Positions 1 to 6,556 of a stretch of DNA of 32,790 bases are shown piece by piece; position 1 is the first letter of the stretch; each line of letters starts with the position of its first letter. The position numbers and the translations under genes are program-made. The DNA is taken from assembly GCA_022788205.1 (NCBI GenBank), contig JALEVQ010000015.1, positions 1 through 32,790 of the forward strand, read 5' to 3'. The notes below the pieces were generated by a model. The model worked only from the letters and a program-made list of their open reading frames with translations, did not search any database and was not told where the DNA came from. The DNA comes from Robinsoniella sp. (GTDB taxonomy: Bacteria; Bacillota; Clostridia; Lachnospirales; Lachnospiraceae).

Positions 1-72
1 AAACGCAAACGTAAGTATGTACCGAAGGCTATTTCGGGAATGAACGACTGTGGAGTGTACAAGAACTTGTGA
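1..72 (+). CDS. C-terminal tail of a probable TnpB-like protein (5' truncated by window)
   Basis: Frame 1 is open from the window edge to a TGA at 70-72, giving 23 residues that start with the basic run KRKRKYVPK and end in GVYKNL. No domain can be recognised in so short a piece. The call rests on the IS200/IS605-like end signature directly downstream, since tnpB normally ends just upstream of that end. It could instead be the tail of an unrelated gene. Confidence 0.35.
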   Translation, partial: KRKRKYVPKAISGMNDCGVYKNL

Positions 73-148
73 GTAGTGTGTTACTTGTAACCACCAAAGC
101 ATACACGTTGAAGCAGTAAGTAAAATCCGTGAGGATTTACATTATCTC
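1..148 (+). mobile_element. Right end of an IS200/IS605-type element (partial)
   Basis: The stretch after the short reading frame at the window edge ends in GTTGAAGCAGTAAGT followed by an imperfect hairpin (GTAAAATCC, loop GTGA, GGATTTAC, 120-140). A GAAGCAGGAAG-like block followed by a small hairpin is the usual right end of tnpB-carrying IS200/IS605 elements, where it also forms the 3' end of the TnpB guide RNA (reRNA/omega RNA). The exact boundary is not visible. By analogy it lies a few bases after the hairpin, around 145-150. The left part of the element is outside the window, so identity rests on this end signature only. Confidence 0.42.
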
Positions 149-165
149 GATGTGATGCGTATATT
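136..165 (+). promoter_or_regulatory. Candidate promoter for the carbonic anhydrase gene
   Basis: TTTACA (136-141) and TATATT (160-165) are separated by 18 bp and lie 30 bp upstream of the start codon. The -35 box falls on the 3' arm of the hairpin at the presumed mobile-element end, while the -10 box lies in the flanking DNA. The promoter may therefore be a hybrid created by insertion. This is a sequence match only. Confidence 0.4.
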
Positions 166-195
166 TAATCATATTTTGAGTGGCAGGTCTACAAT

Positions 196-741
196 ATGAT
201 TGATGAAATTCTTGCCTACAACAAGCGTTTTGTGGAGGAGAAAGCTTATGAAAAATATGCGGCGAGCAAGTATCCGAACAAAAAGATTGCGATTCTCACC
301 TGTATGGATACGCGACTCGTCGAGCTGCTTCCGGCTGCGCTCGGACTGAAGAATGGAGATGTGAAGATTATTAAAAATGCAGGCGGCGTTGTCACGAACC
401 CATTCGGAAGTGTGATCCGCAGTCTTCTGGTAGCGATCATTGAACTTGGCGTGGAAGAGATCATGGTGATCGGTCATACAGACTGCGGTGTACAGCACAT
501 TGACAGCGAGATGATGATCGAGCATATGAAAAAGCGCGGAATCTCACAGGAGTCGATTGACTTGATGAAATATTGCGGCATTGATTTTGAAAAATGGCTC
601 GCCGGATTCGACACAGTAGAGCAGTCCGTGAAAGATACCGTGGATACGATTCGCAATCACCCTCTGATGCCGGCAGACGTCAGAATCGGCGGTTATGTGA
701 TCAATACCGTCACAGGAGAACTCAAAGAGATCTGCCGATAG
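196..741 (+). CDS. Beta-class carbonic anhydrase
   Basis: A 181-aa cytoplasmic zinc enzyme that interconverts CO2 and bicarbonate, supplying bicarbonate for carboxylations and helping pH balance. The beta-class signature is complete. C36-M-D-T-R40 provides the first zinc ligand and the Asp-Arg dyad, and H94-T-D-C97 provides the other two ligands. The segment NAGGVVTNPFGSVIRSL is the conserved substrate-side loop. The length fits the small Firmicute subtype, YvdA-like, which lacks the long N-terminal arm of plant enzymes. The start is the first ATG after the mobile-element end, with a weak AGG-type ribosome site (GGCAGG). The gene is monocistronic, bounded downstream by a strong terminator. 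The family call is firm; the physiological role is inferred. Confidence 0.93.
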   Translation: MIDEILAYNKRFVEEKAYEKYAASKYPNKKIAILTCMDTRLVELLPAALGLKNGDVKIIKNAGGVVTNPFGSVIRSLLVAIIELGVEEIMVIGHTDCGVQHIDSEMMIEHMKKRGISQESIDLMKYCGIDFEKWLAGFDTVEQSVKDTVDTIRNHPLMPADVRIGGYVINTVTGELKEICR

Positions 742-767
742 ATTCCATAATCAAATGATAGACTCAG

Positions 768-823
768 AAAGCCTTGAGCATGAAAAAATTTTAAGACAAT
801 TCATGCTCAAAAGGCTTTTTTTA
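768..823 (+). terminator. Intrinsic terminator after the carbonic anhydrase gene
   Basis: AAAGCCTTGAGCATGAA (768-784) pairs with TTCATGCTCAAAAGGCTTT (800-818) around a 15-nt AT-rich loop and is followed by an uninterrupted T run. The arrangement is a classic rho-independent terminator for the plus strand. It opens the 348-bp gap before the next plus-strand gene. Confidence 0.9.
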
Positions 824-1012
824 TTCCACACGTTGCGTTTCCGCTTCGGTCCGCGCGCTTAGGATCCGCCATCCGCGAACACCCGCCTTCGGATCAAACA
901 ATTCGCTCGGTGGCAGCAAATCGGCGCACAGACCGAGCAGAAAACGCAGCGTGTCTGGGGGGATATCATCTGGGACGATGGCGTACCAGTATCCACGATG
1001 GCGCACCAGCAT
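821..1012 (-). CDS. Doubtful 63-aa unrecognised reading frame in a GC-richer patch
   Basis: An open frame of 63 codons fills most of the gap between the carbonic anhydrase terminator and the serine hydrolase promoter. The predicted peptide begins MLVRHRGYWYAIVPDD and contains PPDTLRFLLGL and GWRILSAR. The composition is plausible for a folded small protein, but I recognise no family. The DNA is visibly richer in G+C than its neighbours, which could mean a transferred scrap or a decayed gene. There is no convincing ribosome-binding site before the ATG, and the stop codon lies in the T run of the neighbouring terminator. It may be a remnant or not coding at all. Confidence 0.22.
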   Translation of the reverse strand: MLVRHRGYWYAIVPDDIPPDTLRFLLGLCADLLPPSELFDPKAGVRGWRILSARTEAETQRVE

Positions 1013-1014
1013 TC
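975..1014. repeat. Two-copy 20-bp imperfect tandem repeat
   Basis: ACGATGGCGTACCAGTATCC (975-994) is followed directly by ACGATGGCGCACCAGCATTC (995-1014), matching at 17 of 20 positions. The pair ends 16 bp before the -35 box of the serine hydrolase promoter, where tandem activator sites are often found. It could equally be a replication-slippage duplication inside the small minus-strand frame. Confidence 0.7.
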
Positions 1015-1029
1015 ACGTACGACAATAAC

Positions 1030-1058
1030 TTTACACCGAAACGAAAAAAGAGTATATT
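1030..1058 (+). promoter_or_regulatory. Sigma-A-type promoter for the serine hydrolase-thiE-HAD genes
   Basis: TTTACA (1030-1035) and TATATT (1053-1058) are separated by exactly 17 bp and sit just upstream of the GGAGGG ribosome site at 1076-1081. No other good promoter is seen before thiE, so it probably drives all three genes. Confidence 0.65.
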
Positions 1059-1089
1059 GGTAACAAAAAAAGAATGGAGGGTAAATTTT

Positions 1090-3120
1090 ATGGCGCTTAT
1101 GAAGGAAGCAGCGACAGTGGAGCTGATCTGGGATATCATCAGGGGAAAGACAGACGGGATCAGTAAGGTGGATTTTTCACCGCAAAAGCCGAAATTTCCA
1201 AGTGAACTGCCTTATGAACAGCCTTTTTGGCGTGCTACGCCGGAATCGCAGGGAGTGGAGTCGGAAAAAATCAGGGAAATGTTTCTTGCCTTGGAGAAAG
1301 AAAAAAGTATCCATCTCCACAGTATTATGGTCCTGAAAAATGGAAAAGTGATAGCCGAGACGAGTTTCTATCCGTATCAGAAGTGGCTTTGGCACACGAC
1401 GTACTCGATGGGAAAGAGTGTGGTATCCATGGCGATCGGGTTGCTGATTCAGGAGGGGAAACTTTCACTGGACACAAAGATTATTGATATTTTTAAGAAA
1501 AATGTAAACCTGCTTAGCATGTTGAAATTAAAGAATCTGTCAGTGGAGCATTTGCTGACGATGACGAGCGGTGTCGCGTTCAATGAGACGGGTGCGATCT
1601 CGGGGAATGACTGGGTAAAGAGTTTTCTGGATGCGCCACTTCGCCATGAGCCTGGGGAAGTGTTTGAGTATAACAGTATGAATACGTATATGCTCTCGGC
1701 GATTGTGACGGAGGTGACAGGGGAAACGCTTGTCGATTATCTGAAACCGCGCCTGTTTGAGCCGCTTGGCATCACGAAAGTATTCTGGGAAAGCTGCCCG
1801 AAGGGTATCACAAAAGGCGGCTGGGGACTGTTTTTGTGCGCGGAGGACATGGCAAAGTTAGGACAGCTTTATCTACAAAAGGGACAGTGGAACGGTGTGC
1901 AGATTTTGCCGGCAGAGTGGGTGGAAAGCTCGACAGCAAAAAAAGTCATTCCACCAAAAAATACAGGATTTGAAGGATATGGATATCAGATTTGGACCGG
2001 AAAAAGAGAGGGAAGCTTTGCATTCAATGGGATGATGGGTCAGAATGTGTTTGTGTATCCGGATGTGCAGATGGTCGTTGTCACGACAGCAGGGAATGAA
2101 GAGTTTTTCGCGAGCAATGCAATGCTGGATATTCTGGAGTATTATCTCCCGAAGGCGGGAGAAAAAGCAGAACCATCAAATGAAAATTTACAGATGGGAG
2201 AAGCATCGGGCAAGTTGCCGGAAAATCTCTGTGAGCACCAAAAACTGCTGGAGCTTGAATGGAATGTCTCTCATCCAAAGAATATACAACAGAGAATGCA
2301 GGGCGGATGGCGCAGGAGAAATTCTAGGGGAAAAGACCGCAAAAAGGTAGATTACAGAAAACGCAATTCTGTGCAGGAGAAGAGGGAGTGCTCCTGGCAG
2401 TACAAGGCGCGAGAATTGGATGGAAAACGATATGTGTTTCCAGCTGCCTATATCGGATTGTTCCCTCTGATGGGACAGGTTTTTCACAACAATTATACAG
2501 ACGGAATCAGCGAGATTTGCTTTTGTCTGGAAGAGGGCAGATTCTTTATGTCTGTCATGGAAGGACAGGATGAGAAAAAATTAGAACTTGGCATGGAGGC
2601 GGCAAAGATCATGGATCTCGAACTGCACGGAGAGCCTTACTGCGTGGCAGTGGAGGGCAGATTTGCGGCTGACGAGGACGGCACAGAGGTTCTGATTGTG
2701 GAGATCTCTTATCTGGAAGATGCGATCAAGCGTGTCTTAAAGCTGTTTTTTGACGGTGATCGCGTAGAGCTGCGCGCATCGGAGAGTCCCGGAAAAGGCA
2801 TTATTGTAAATGGAATTGCCTCTGTGGCGGGGGATGTGATGGACATTCCGATCTTAAAGAAATTTATGGACAAGGGAAATGTGAATGTCATTCAGCTTTT
2901 GATCGAGAGTGCGATCGAACCGAAAACCGAGGGAGAAGAGAAGAAGGCAGAGCCAGACGATGTCATCGCAATCCCGATCATCTGGGCTGAGGAAGAAAAA
3001 AAGGATCCTTTCACGGAGGAAAATGAGGAGACAGGCAGCAGCCTCTCGGCATTGGAAGATCAGGACATCGAACAGTCTGAAGATGGTCTCCTGCCGGGAG
3101 ACGGAGAAAGTATCATGTGA
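1090..3120 (+). CDS. Serine hydrolase, beta-lactamase class C/DD-peptidase fold, with long C-terminal extension
   Basis: A 676-aa protein. Residues about 50-355 form a penicillin-binding/class C beta-lactamase-like domain. The catalytic S106-M-G-K109 (SxxK) lies in TTYSMGKSVVSMAIGLLI, and the second motif tyrosine is Y194 in FEYNS. GGWG (243-246) and FNG near 312-314 line the pocket. The family includes esterases, amidases and peptidases, so the substrate is unknown. There is no signal peptide or membrane segment, which suggests a cytoplasmic enzyme rather than a cell-wall enzyme. A very basic linker (about 407-440) and a roughly 200-residue C-terminal domain follow, ending in an acidic tail (about 640-676). 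The start is the ATG 8 bp after GGAGGG. An upstream in-frame extension exists but crosses the promoter and lacks a ribosome site. thiE follows after 16 bp. Confidence 0.85.
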   Translation: MALMKEAATVELIWDIIRGKTDGISKVDFSPQKPKFPSELPYEQPFWRATPESQGVESEKIREMFLALEKEKSIHLHSIMVLKNGKVIAETSFYPYQKWLWHTTYSMGKSVVSMAIGLLIQEGKLSLDTKIIDIFKKNVNLLSMLKLKNLSVEHLLTMTSGVAFNETGAISGNDWVKSFLDAPLRHEPGEVFEYNSMNTYMLSAIVTEVTGETLVDYLKPRLFEPLGITKVFWESCPKGITKGGWGLFLCAEDMAKLGQLYLQKGQWNGVQILPAEWVESSTAKKVIPPKNTGFEGYGYQIWTGKREGSFAFNGMMGQNVFVYPDVQMVVVTTAGNEEFFASNAMLDILEYYLPKAGEKAEPSNENLQMGEASGKLPENLCEHQKLLELEWNVSHPKNIQQRMQGGWRRRNSRGKDRKKVDYRKRNSVQEKRECSWQYKARELDGKRYVFPAAYIGLFPLMGQVFHNNYTDGISEICFCLEEGRFFMSVMEGQDEKKLELGMEAAKIMDLELHGEPYCVAVEGRFAADEDGTEVLIVEISYLEDAIKRVLKLFFDGDRVELRASESPGKGIIVNGIASVAGDVMDIPILKKFMDKGNVNVIQLLIESAIEPKTEGEEKKAEPDDVIAIPIIWAEEEKKDPFTEENEETGSSLSALEDQDIEQSEDGLLPGDGESIM

Positions 3121-3136
3121 CAAAGGAGAAGAAAAA

Positions 3137-3778
3137 ATGAAGTGTGAAAAAAAAGATTTATTGCTGTATGCAGTGACAGACAGAAGCTGGCTGAATGGAG
3201 CTACCGTGTATGAGCAGGTGGAAAAAGCATTACAGGGAGGTGTGACGTTTGTCCAGCTGAGAGAAAAAAATCTGGACAGGGAAGCCTTTCTTGAGGAGGC
3301 AAAGCAGATCAGAGAACTTTGCAGATCCTATGGTGTGCCGTTTGTGATCAATGATGATGTGGAGATTGCGGCGGCAGCCGATGCGGACGGTGTTCATGTG
3401 GGTCAGAATGACATGGAAGCACTCGACGTGCGTGCGAGATTAGGTGAGGATAAGATCATCGGTGTCTCAGCGCGGACGGTGGAGCAGGCGTTGCTCGCCG
3501 AGAAGCATGGGGCTTCCTACCTCGGTGTGGGCGCAGTCTTTCACACAGGATCGAAGGCGGACGCCAAGGGGATCAGCCATGAGACACTCAGAGAGATCTG
3601 CAAGGCGGTGAAAATCCCGGTGATTGCGATCGGAGGCATCAGCCAAGACAATGTCATGCAGCTCTCGGGAAGCGGAGTGTGCGGGATCGCTGTGATCAGC
3701 GCGATTTTTGCTCAGCCAGATATCGAGAAGGCGGCGAAGGAATTGAAGGAAAAGACGATTGCGATGGTGAATGCATGA
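3137..3778 (+). CDS. thiE: Thiamine-phosphate synthase
   Basis: A 213-aa TIM-barrel enzyme that joins 4-amino-5-hydroxymethyl-2-methylpyrimidine diphosphate to the thiazole phosphate to make thiamine monophosphate. The family motifs are in order: QLREK (40-44), INDD (71-74) with the Mg2+/pyrophosphate-binding aspartates, DGVHVGQ (84-90), the phosphate loop TGSKADA (137-143), AIGGI (164-168) and VISAI (186-190). The length is normal. The start has an AAGGAG site 9 bp upstream. No TPP riboswitch is visible in front of it, because it lies inside an operon behind the serine hydrolase. Other thiamine genes are absent from the window, consistent with salvage or a second thi locus elsewhere. The stop overlaps the start of the HAD gene. 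Confidence 0.95.
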   Translation: MKCEKKDLLLYAVTDRSWLNGATVYEQVEKALQGGVTFVQLREKNLDREAFLEEAKQIRELCRSYGVPFVINDDVEIAAAADADGVHVGQNDMEALDVRARLGEDKIIGVSARTVEQALLAEKHGASYLGVGAVFHTGSKADAKGISHETLREICKAVKIPVIAIGGISQDNVMQLSGSGVCGIAVISAIFAQPDIEKAAKELKEKTIAMVNA

Positions 3779-4431
3779 GAAGAGGCATAATTTTTGATGT
3801 TGACGGAACGATTTTAGACTCTATGATCATCTGGGAACATGCCGGGGAGCGATATCTGGAACAGTTGGGAATTGAGGCGGAAAAAGGGCTTGGAGAGCGG
3901 CTGTTTACGATGAGCATGAAGGAAGGGGCGCAGTACCTGAAGCGTACTTATGGACTTTTGCAAAGCACCGAGGAGATCATCGGAGGGATCAATGAAGTGG
4001 TGACTTCTTTCTACCGCGAGGAGGCAAAGCCCAAAGAGGGAGTCCGAGAATTTTTGGAAAAACAAAAAGAAAAAGGGGTCAAAATGACAGTCGCCACATC
4101 GACGGACCGGTTTCTCATTGAGGAGGCATTCCGGAGATTAGATCTTGAGAAATATTTCGGGCGGATCTTTACGTGCTCCGAGGTCGGAGTGGGGAAAAGT
4201 GAACCGACCATCTTTCATGAGGCAAGCCGGTTTATGGGCACCACGCCGGAGGAGACCTGGGTTTTTGAGGATGGGCTGTATGCGATCGAGACAGCAAAGA
4301 AAGCCGGGTATCACACTGTCGGAATCTATGATGCGGCGAGCGAGAAGGATCAGGCAGAGGTCAGAGAAAGTGTGGAGGTGTATCTCAGAGACTGGAAAGG
4401 GGCAGAGGACAGACTCAGAGAGAAACTGTGA
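3775..4431 (+). CDS. HAD-superfamily phosphatase, candidate thiamine-monophosphate phosphatase
   Basis: A 218-aa HAD hydrolase with an alpha-helical cap (subclass IA-like). Motif I is FDVDGT with nucleophile D8 and acid/base D10, motif II is ATST (107-110), motif III is K141 in GVGKSEP, and motif IV is E165-D166 in VFEDGLYAIETAKKAG. This set identifies a Mg2+-dependent phosphatase or phosphoglucomutase-type enzyme; the substrate cannot be read from sequence. The ATG overlaps the thiE stop codon (ATGA), indicating translational coupling. The product of ThiE is thiamine monophosphate, so a phosphatase acting on it, or on a thiamine intermediate, is the natural guess. An alternative start 96 nt upstream lies inside thiE and lacks a reason to be preferred. 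Confidence 0.85.
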   Translation: MRRGIIFDVDGTILDSMIIWEHAGERYLEQLGIEAEKGLGERLFTMSMKEGAQYLKRTYGLLQSTEEIIGGINEVVTSFYREEAKPKEGVREFLEKQKEKGVKMTVATSTDRFLIEEAFRRLDLEKYFGRIFTCSEVGVGKSEPTIFHEASRFMGTTPEETWVFEDGLYAIETAKKAGYHTVGIYDAASEKDQAEVRESVEVYLRDWKGAEDRLREKL

Positions 4432-4494
4432 AAAATTTATTTTTGGGATCCGCTATCATGTGAATTGGAATAAAGAAAATATTGGAGAGCGACT

Positions 4495-5052
4495 ATGTTT
4501 AGAGTGATTAAGAAAGCCGGGAAGACGGTACAGGCGTATTGCCTTGGAGAGGATCATCAAATGATCCGCGAGCTGATAGAGAGCGGAAAAATCGAGAAAT
4601 TAGATGATGACACATACGTAGTGTGGTCACAGGAAGCAGTCAACGGAAAGAAAAAGGGGGAGATCGCGTACCGGGGAGATTTTATCAAGTTAGACTCTTC
4701 GGGGGCACCTTACCCGAACAGGCGCGATTTTTTTGTAGAAAACCACAGACATCTATCGGGGGATGATTATGAGCAGATTCGGAAGCCCCTCTATGCCTGG
4801 AAAGACGGGGAGGATGACTGCGAGGAGATCGAGTTCCTCAAGAAACACAAAGGATTGGTGATCGATCGCGATCACCCGGAGAAATTTTACAGCGCACCTC
4901 TGTATGGGACGTTGCTGTGCGCAGACAGCCAGGCGGTGGTTATTTTTTATAACATCGACAGAGAAGAACAGCAGATCAAGGACATCGATTTTAATTTTAT
5001 AGAACATGGAGAATTTGAGCGCACATACCGTGTGATCGAAGAGGAATTATAA
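4495..5052 (+). CDS. Unrecognised cytoplasmic protein, possibly PGDYG-type
   Basis: A 185-aa soluble acidic protein without signal peptide or membrane segments. It starts MFRVIKKAGKTVQAYCLGE. A central segment (AYRGDFIKLDSSGAPYPNRRDFF) resembles the short conserved block of PGDYG-domain proteins, which have no known activity; this resemblance is weak. The second half contains PLYAWKDGEDD and a C-terminal stretch rich in aromatic and acidic residues. The start is the ATG after GGAGAG. A 63-bp gap follows the HAD gene with no terminator seen, so it may be cotranscribed with thiE and the HAD gene. No function is assigned. Confidence 0.7.
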   Translation: MFRVIKKAGKTVQAYCLGEDHQMIRELIESGKIEKLDDDTYVVWSQEAVNGKKKGEIAYRGDFIKLDSSGAPYPNRRDFFVENHRHLSGDDYEQIRKPLYAWKDGEDDCEEIEFLKKHKGLVIDRDHPEKFYSAPLYGTLLCADSQAVVIFYNIDREEQQIKDIDFNFIEHGEFERTYRVIEEEL

Positions 5053-5112
5053 ATATTTGCTTCCCCATAAAGCCCCTCATAAACCTGATCCCGATAAGAT
5101 CATATATGTTGA

Positions 5113-5135
5113 CTGATCGATAAAAAATCGATCAG
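5113..5135. promoter_or_regulatory. Perfect 9-bp inverted repeat (operator or mRNA hairpin)
   Basis: CTGATCGAT and ATCGATCAG flank a 5-nt A loop. No T run follows on either strand, so it is not a normal terminator. It sits 61 bp after the stop of the unrecognised gene and could be an operator or an mRNA-stabilising hairpin. The rest of this 271-bp gap is strongly AT-rich with long A and T runs. Confidence 0.45.
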
Positions 5136-5252
5136 AAGTCCATCTTGTCTCGGCTTTCGTCGCAACATAATTTTTAAAAAATGATTTTAAAATTTTTAAA
5201 AAATTTTTTGTCAAATTAAAAAAGATTTTGAAATCTTAAACAGATATGCAGG

Positions 5253-5287
5253 TTGTATTTTTCTTCTCCATATGATATCTTTATAAT
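5253..5287 (+). promoter_or_regulatory. Promoter for the GerMN-domain gene
   Basis: A perfect TATAAT (5282-5287) lies 36 bp before the start codon. The -35 region at normal spacing is only T-rich (TTTTCT), and TTGTAT at 5253 is too far away. Runs of A and T from about 5168 to 5235 could act as an UP element compensating for the weak -35. Confidence 0.5.
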
Positions 5288-5323
5288 AGGAAGAAAATTT
5301 GGTGGAAAGGAGAGGCGAATCAT

Positions 5324-6343
5324 ATGGGAAAGAAAGAGAGATCTTCTTTTATCTTCAAGGTGGGCATGATTATGTTTGTGCTGATTTTAGCGACGATCGT
5401 TGTGGTCGCGGCGGAGCTGACAGCGGATGATAAGCAGGAGAACAACAGCTTGAATCAGACATCAGCCGATGCTGTGAGCGGTGTCAAAGTTCGAATCTAC
5501 TACGGCGATCAGAACGGAGAGTTTTTGCTGAACAAAGAAGTCACAGTTTCGGAGATCAGTGTAAAGAGTGTAACGGAAGCTTTGATTGACCAGGGAATTC
5601 TGGAAGAGGGAATAGAAATCAATTCACTCACGCAGAAAACGCAGGAAGAACGCGAGCTTTTGGAGATCGATTTCAATGAGAAATTCCAGGAAAAATTGTT
5701 CAGTCTTGGCACATCGGGAGAACGGATTTTCATGGGAAGCGTGATCAATACTTTTCTGGGAATTTATGATGCGGATGCAGTGAAAATCACAGTGGAAGGC
5801 AGAACCCTTGAGAGTGGACATGCTGTCTATGATGGATATCAAAATTTTTATGGACAAGTTCAGCAGCGCATAAAGGTATCTTACTCTGCATACGGCAGCC
5901 AGAGAGAGACAGAAGTGCTTAAGATATGCAGCGATCTTGGTTTTGCGGCAGTCTATGACGAGCAGGTATTTGGACACAAAGAAGATTTGGAAAATCAGGA
6001 AGTTCTCTTTTATGATCTGGAGAGTGCAGAGGCGGTTCAGAAAAAGGCATATATGAAGATCAGCCGGTTCAAACAAAACATGCAGAACATGCTCATGGAC
6101 GTTCGGGCGACGAGACCTGATGCACAGACAGAGGATGTTCAGGAGACATTCGGGAGAGATGGAGAGAACGGTACCATCTTTTCCTACACCGAGCAAGATG
6201 GAGAGGTTGAGCGCAAAGGGAAAGTCTATGTGTGTGAGCACAATGGTTTTACATATATGATTGAGACGAACTGTGAAGCGCAGGACGAGGAATTGTTGGG
6301 ACAGCTTCGAATGATGGCAGAAGAATTTTATTTTGTGGATTGA
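5324..6343 (+). CDS. Membrane-anchored GerMN-domain protein
   Basis: A 339-aa protein with a basic N-terminus and one membrane segment at about residues 11-30. There is no lipobox cysteine, so it is probably a single-pass anchor with the rest outside the cell. Residues about 55-165 match the GerMN pattern: VRIYYGDQNGEFL, then SVTEALIDQGI, then the conserved FNEKFQEKL and GSVINTFLGIYDADAVKITVEGR. GerMN domains occur in GerM of Bacillus and in LpqB-type lipoproteins and are linked to the sporulation or cell envelope, with no enzymatic activity known. The C-terminal 170 residues are unassigned. The start follows AAAGGAGAGG. The gene has its own promoter and a downstream hairpin. A sporulation role is possible but not shown. 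Confidence 0.8.
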   Translation: MGKKERSSFIFKVGMIMFVLILATIVVVAAELTADDKQENNSLNQTSADAVSGVKVRIYYGDQNGEFLLNKEVTVSEISVKSVTEALIDQGILEEGIEINSLTQKTQEERELLEIDFNEKFQEKLFSLGTSGERIFMGSVINTFLGIYDADAVKITVEGRTLESGHAVYDGYQNFYGQVQQRIKVSYSAYGSQRETEVLKICSDLGFAAVYDEQVFGHKEDLENQEVLFYDLESAEAVQKKAYMKISRFKQNMQNMLMDVRATRPDAQTEDVQETFGRDGENGTIFSYTEQDGEVERKGKVYVCEHNGFTYMIETNCEAQDEELLGQLRMMAEEFYFVD

Positions 6344-6356
6344 TCAGATTTTATGG

Positions 6357-6398
6357 CAGCAGCACAACGGCAGAAAAAGCCGCAGCGCTGCTGTTTTT
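6357..6398 (+). terminator. Intrinsic terminator after the GerMN-domain gene
   Basis: CAGCAGC (6357-6363) pairs with GCTGCTG (6387-6393), with an inner GGC/GCC helix (6369-6371 with 6379-6381), followed by five T residues. The stem is interrupted, so efficiency is uncertain. Confidence 0.6.
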
Positions 6399-6444
6399 CG
6401 TGAGATCGTACAAAATTTTTCTGATTTTTTTCGCAAATCGCAGA

Positions 6445-6472
6445 TTGACCTTTTGGAATTAATCGGTATAAT
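6445..6472 (+). promoter_or_regulatory. Promoter of the amylosucrase-LacI operon
   Basis: TTGACC (6445-6450) and a perfect TATAAT (6467-6472) are separated by 16 bp. The predicted transcription start is about 6479, immediately in front of the operator palindrome. Confidence 0.85.
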
Positions 6473-6480
6473 GAAAATAG

Positions 6481-6494
6481 TGAAATCGATTTCA
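6481..6494. promoter_or_regulatory. LacI-family operator palindrome (cre-like)
   Basis: TGAAATCGATTTCA is a perfect 14-bp palindrome with a central CG, the general shape of LacI/GalR-family operators and close to the catabolite-responsive element consensus. It covers about +2 to +15 of the predicted transcript, where a bound repressor would block initiation. The LacI-family gene at the end of the same operon is the likeliest ligand, giving autoregulation; CcpA is an alternative. Confidence 0.8.
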
Positions 6495-6556
6495 ATAGTC
6501 GCCAGAAAAGCTTCAGAAGGAAAGAAAATAATAGAAAAAGAGGAGGAAGAGCAGGT

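Noticed and set aside
910-1089. N-terminal extension of the serine hydrolase back to 910
   Set aside because: It crosses a good promoter and the tandem repeat, has no ribosome site, and its residues do not look like part of the hydrolase fold; GGAGGG sits before the ATG at 1090.
3121-3136. TPP riboswitch before thiE
   Set aside because: Only 16 bp separate it from the previous gene, leaving no room for the aptamer.
5168-5235. AT-rich A/T runs as a replication origin
   Set aside because: No DnaA boxes or repeats are seen; an UP-element-like promoter region is enough to explain it.
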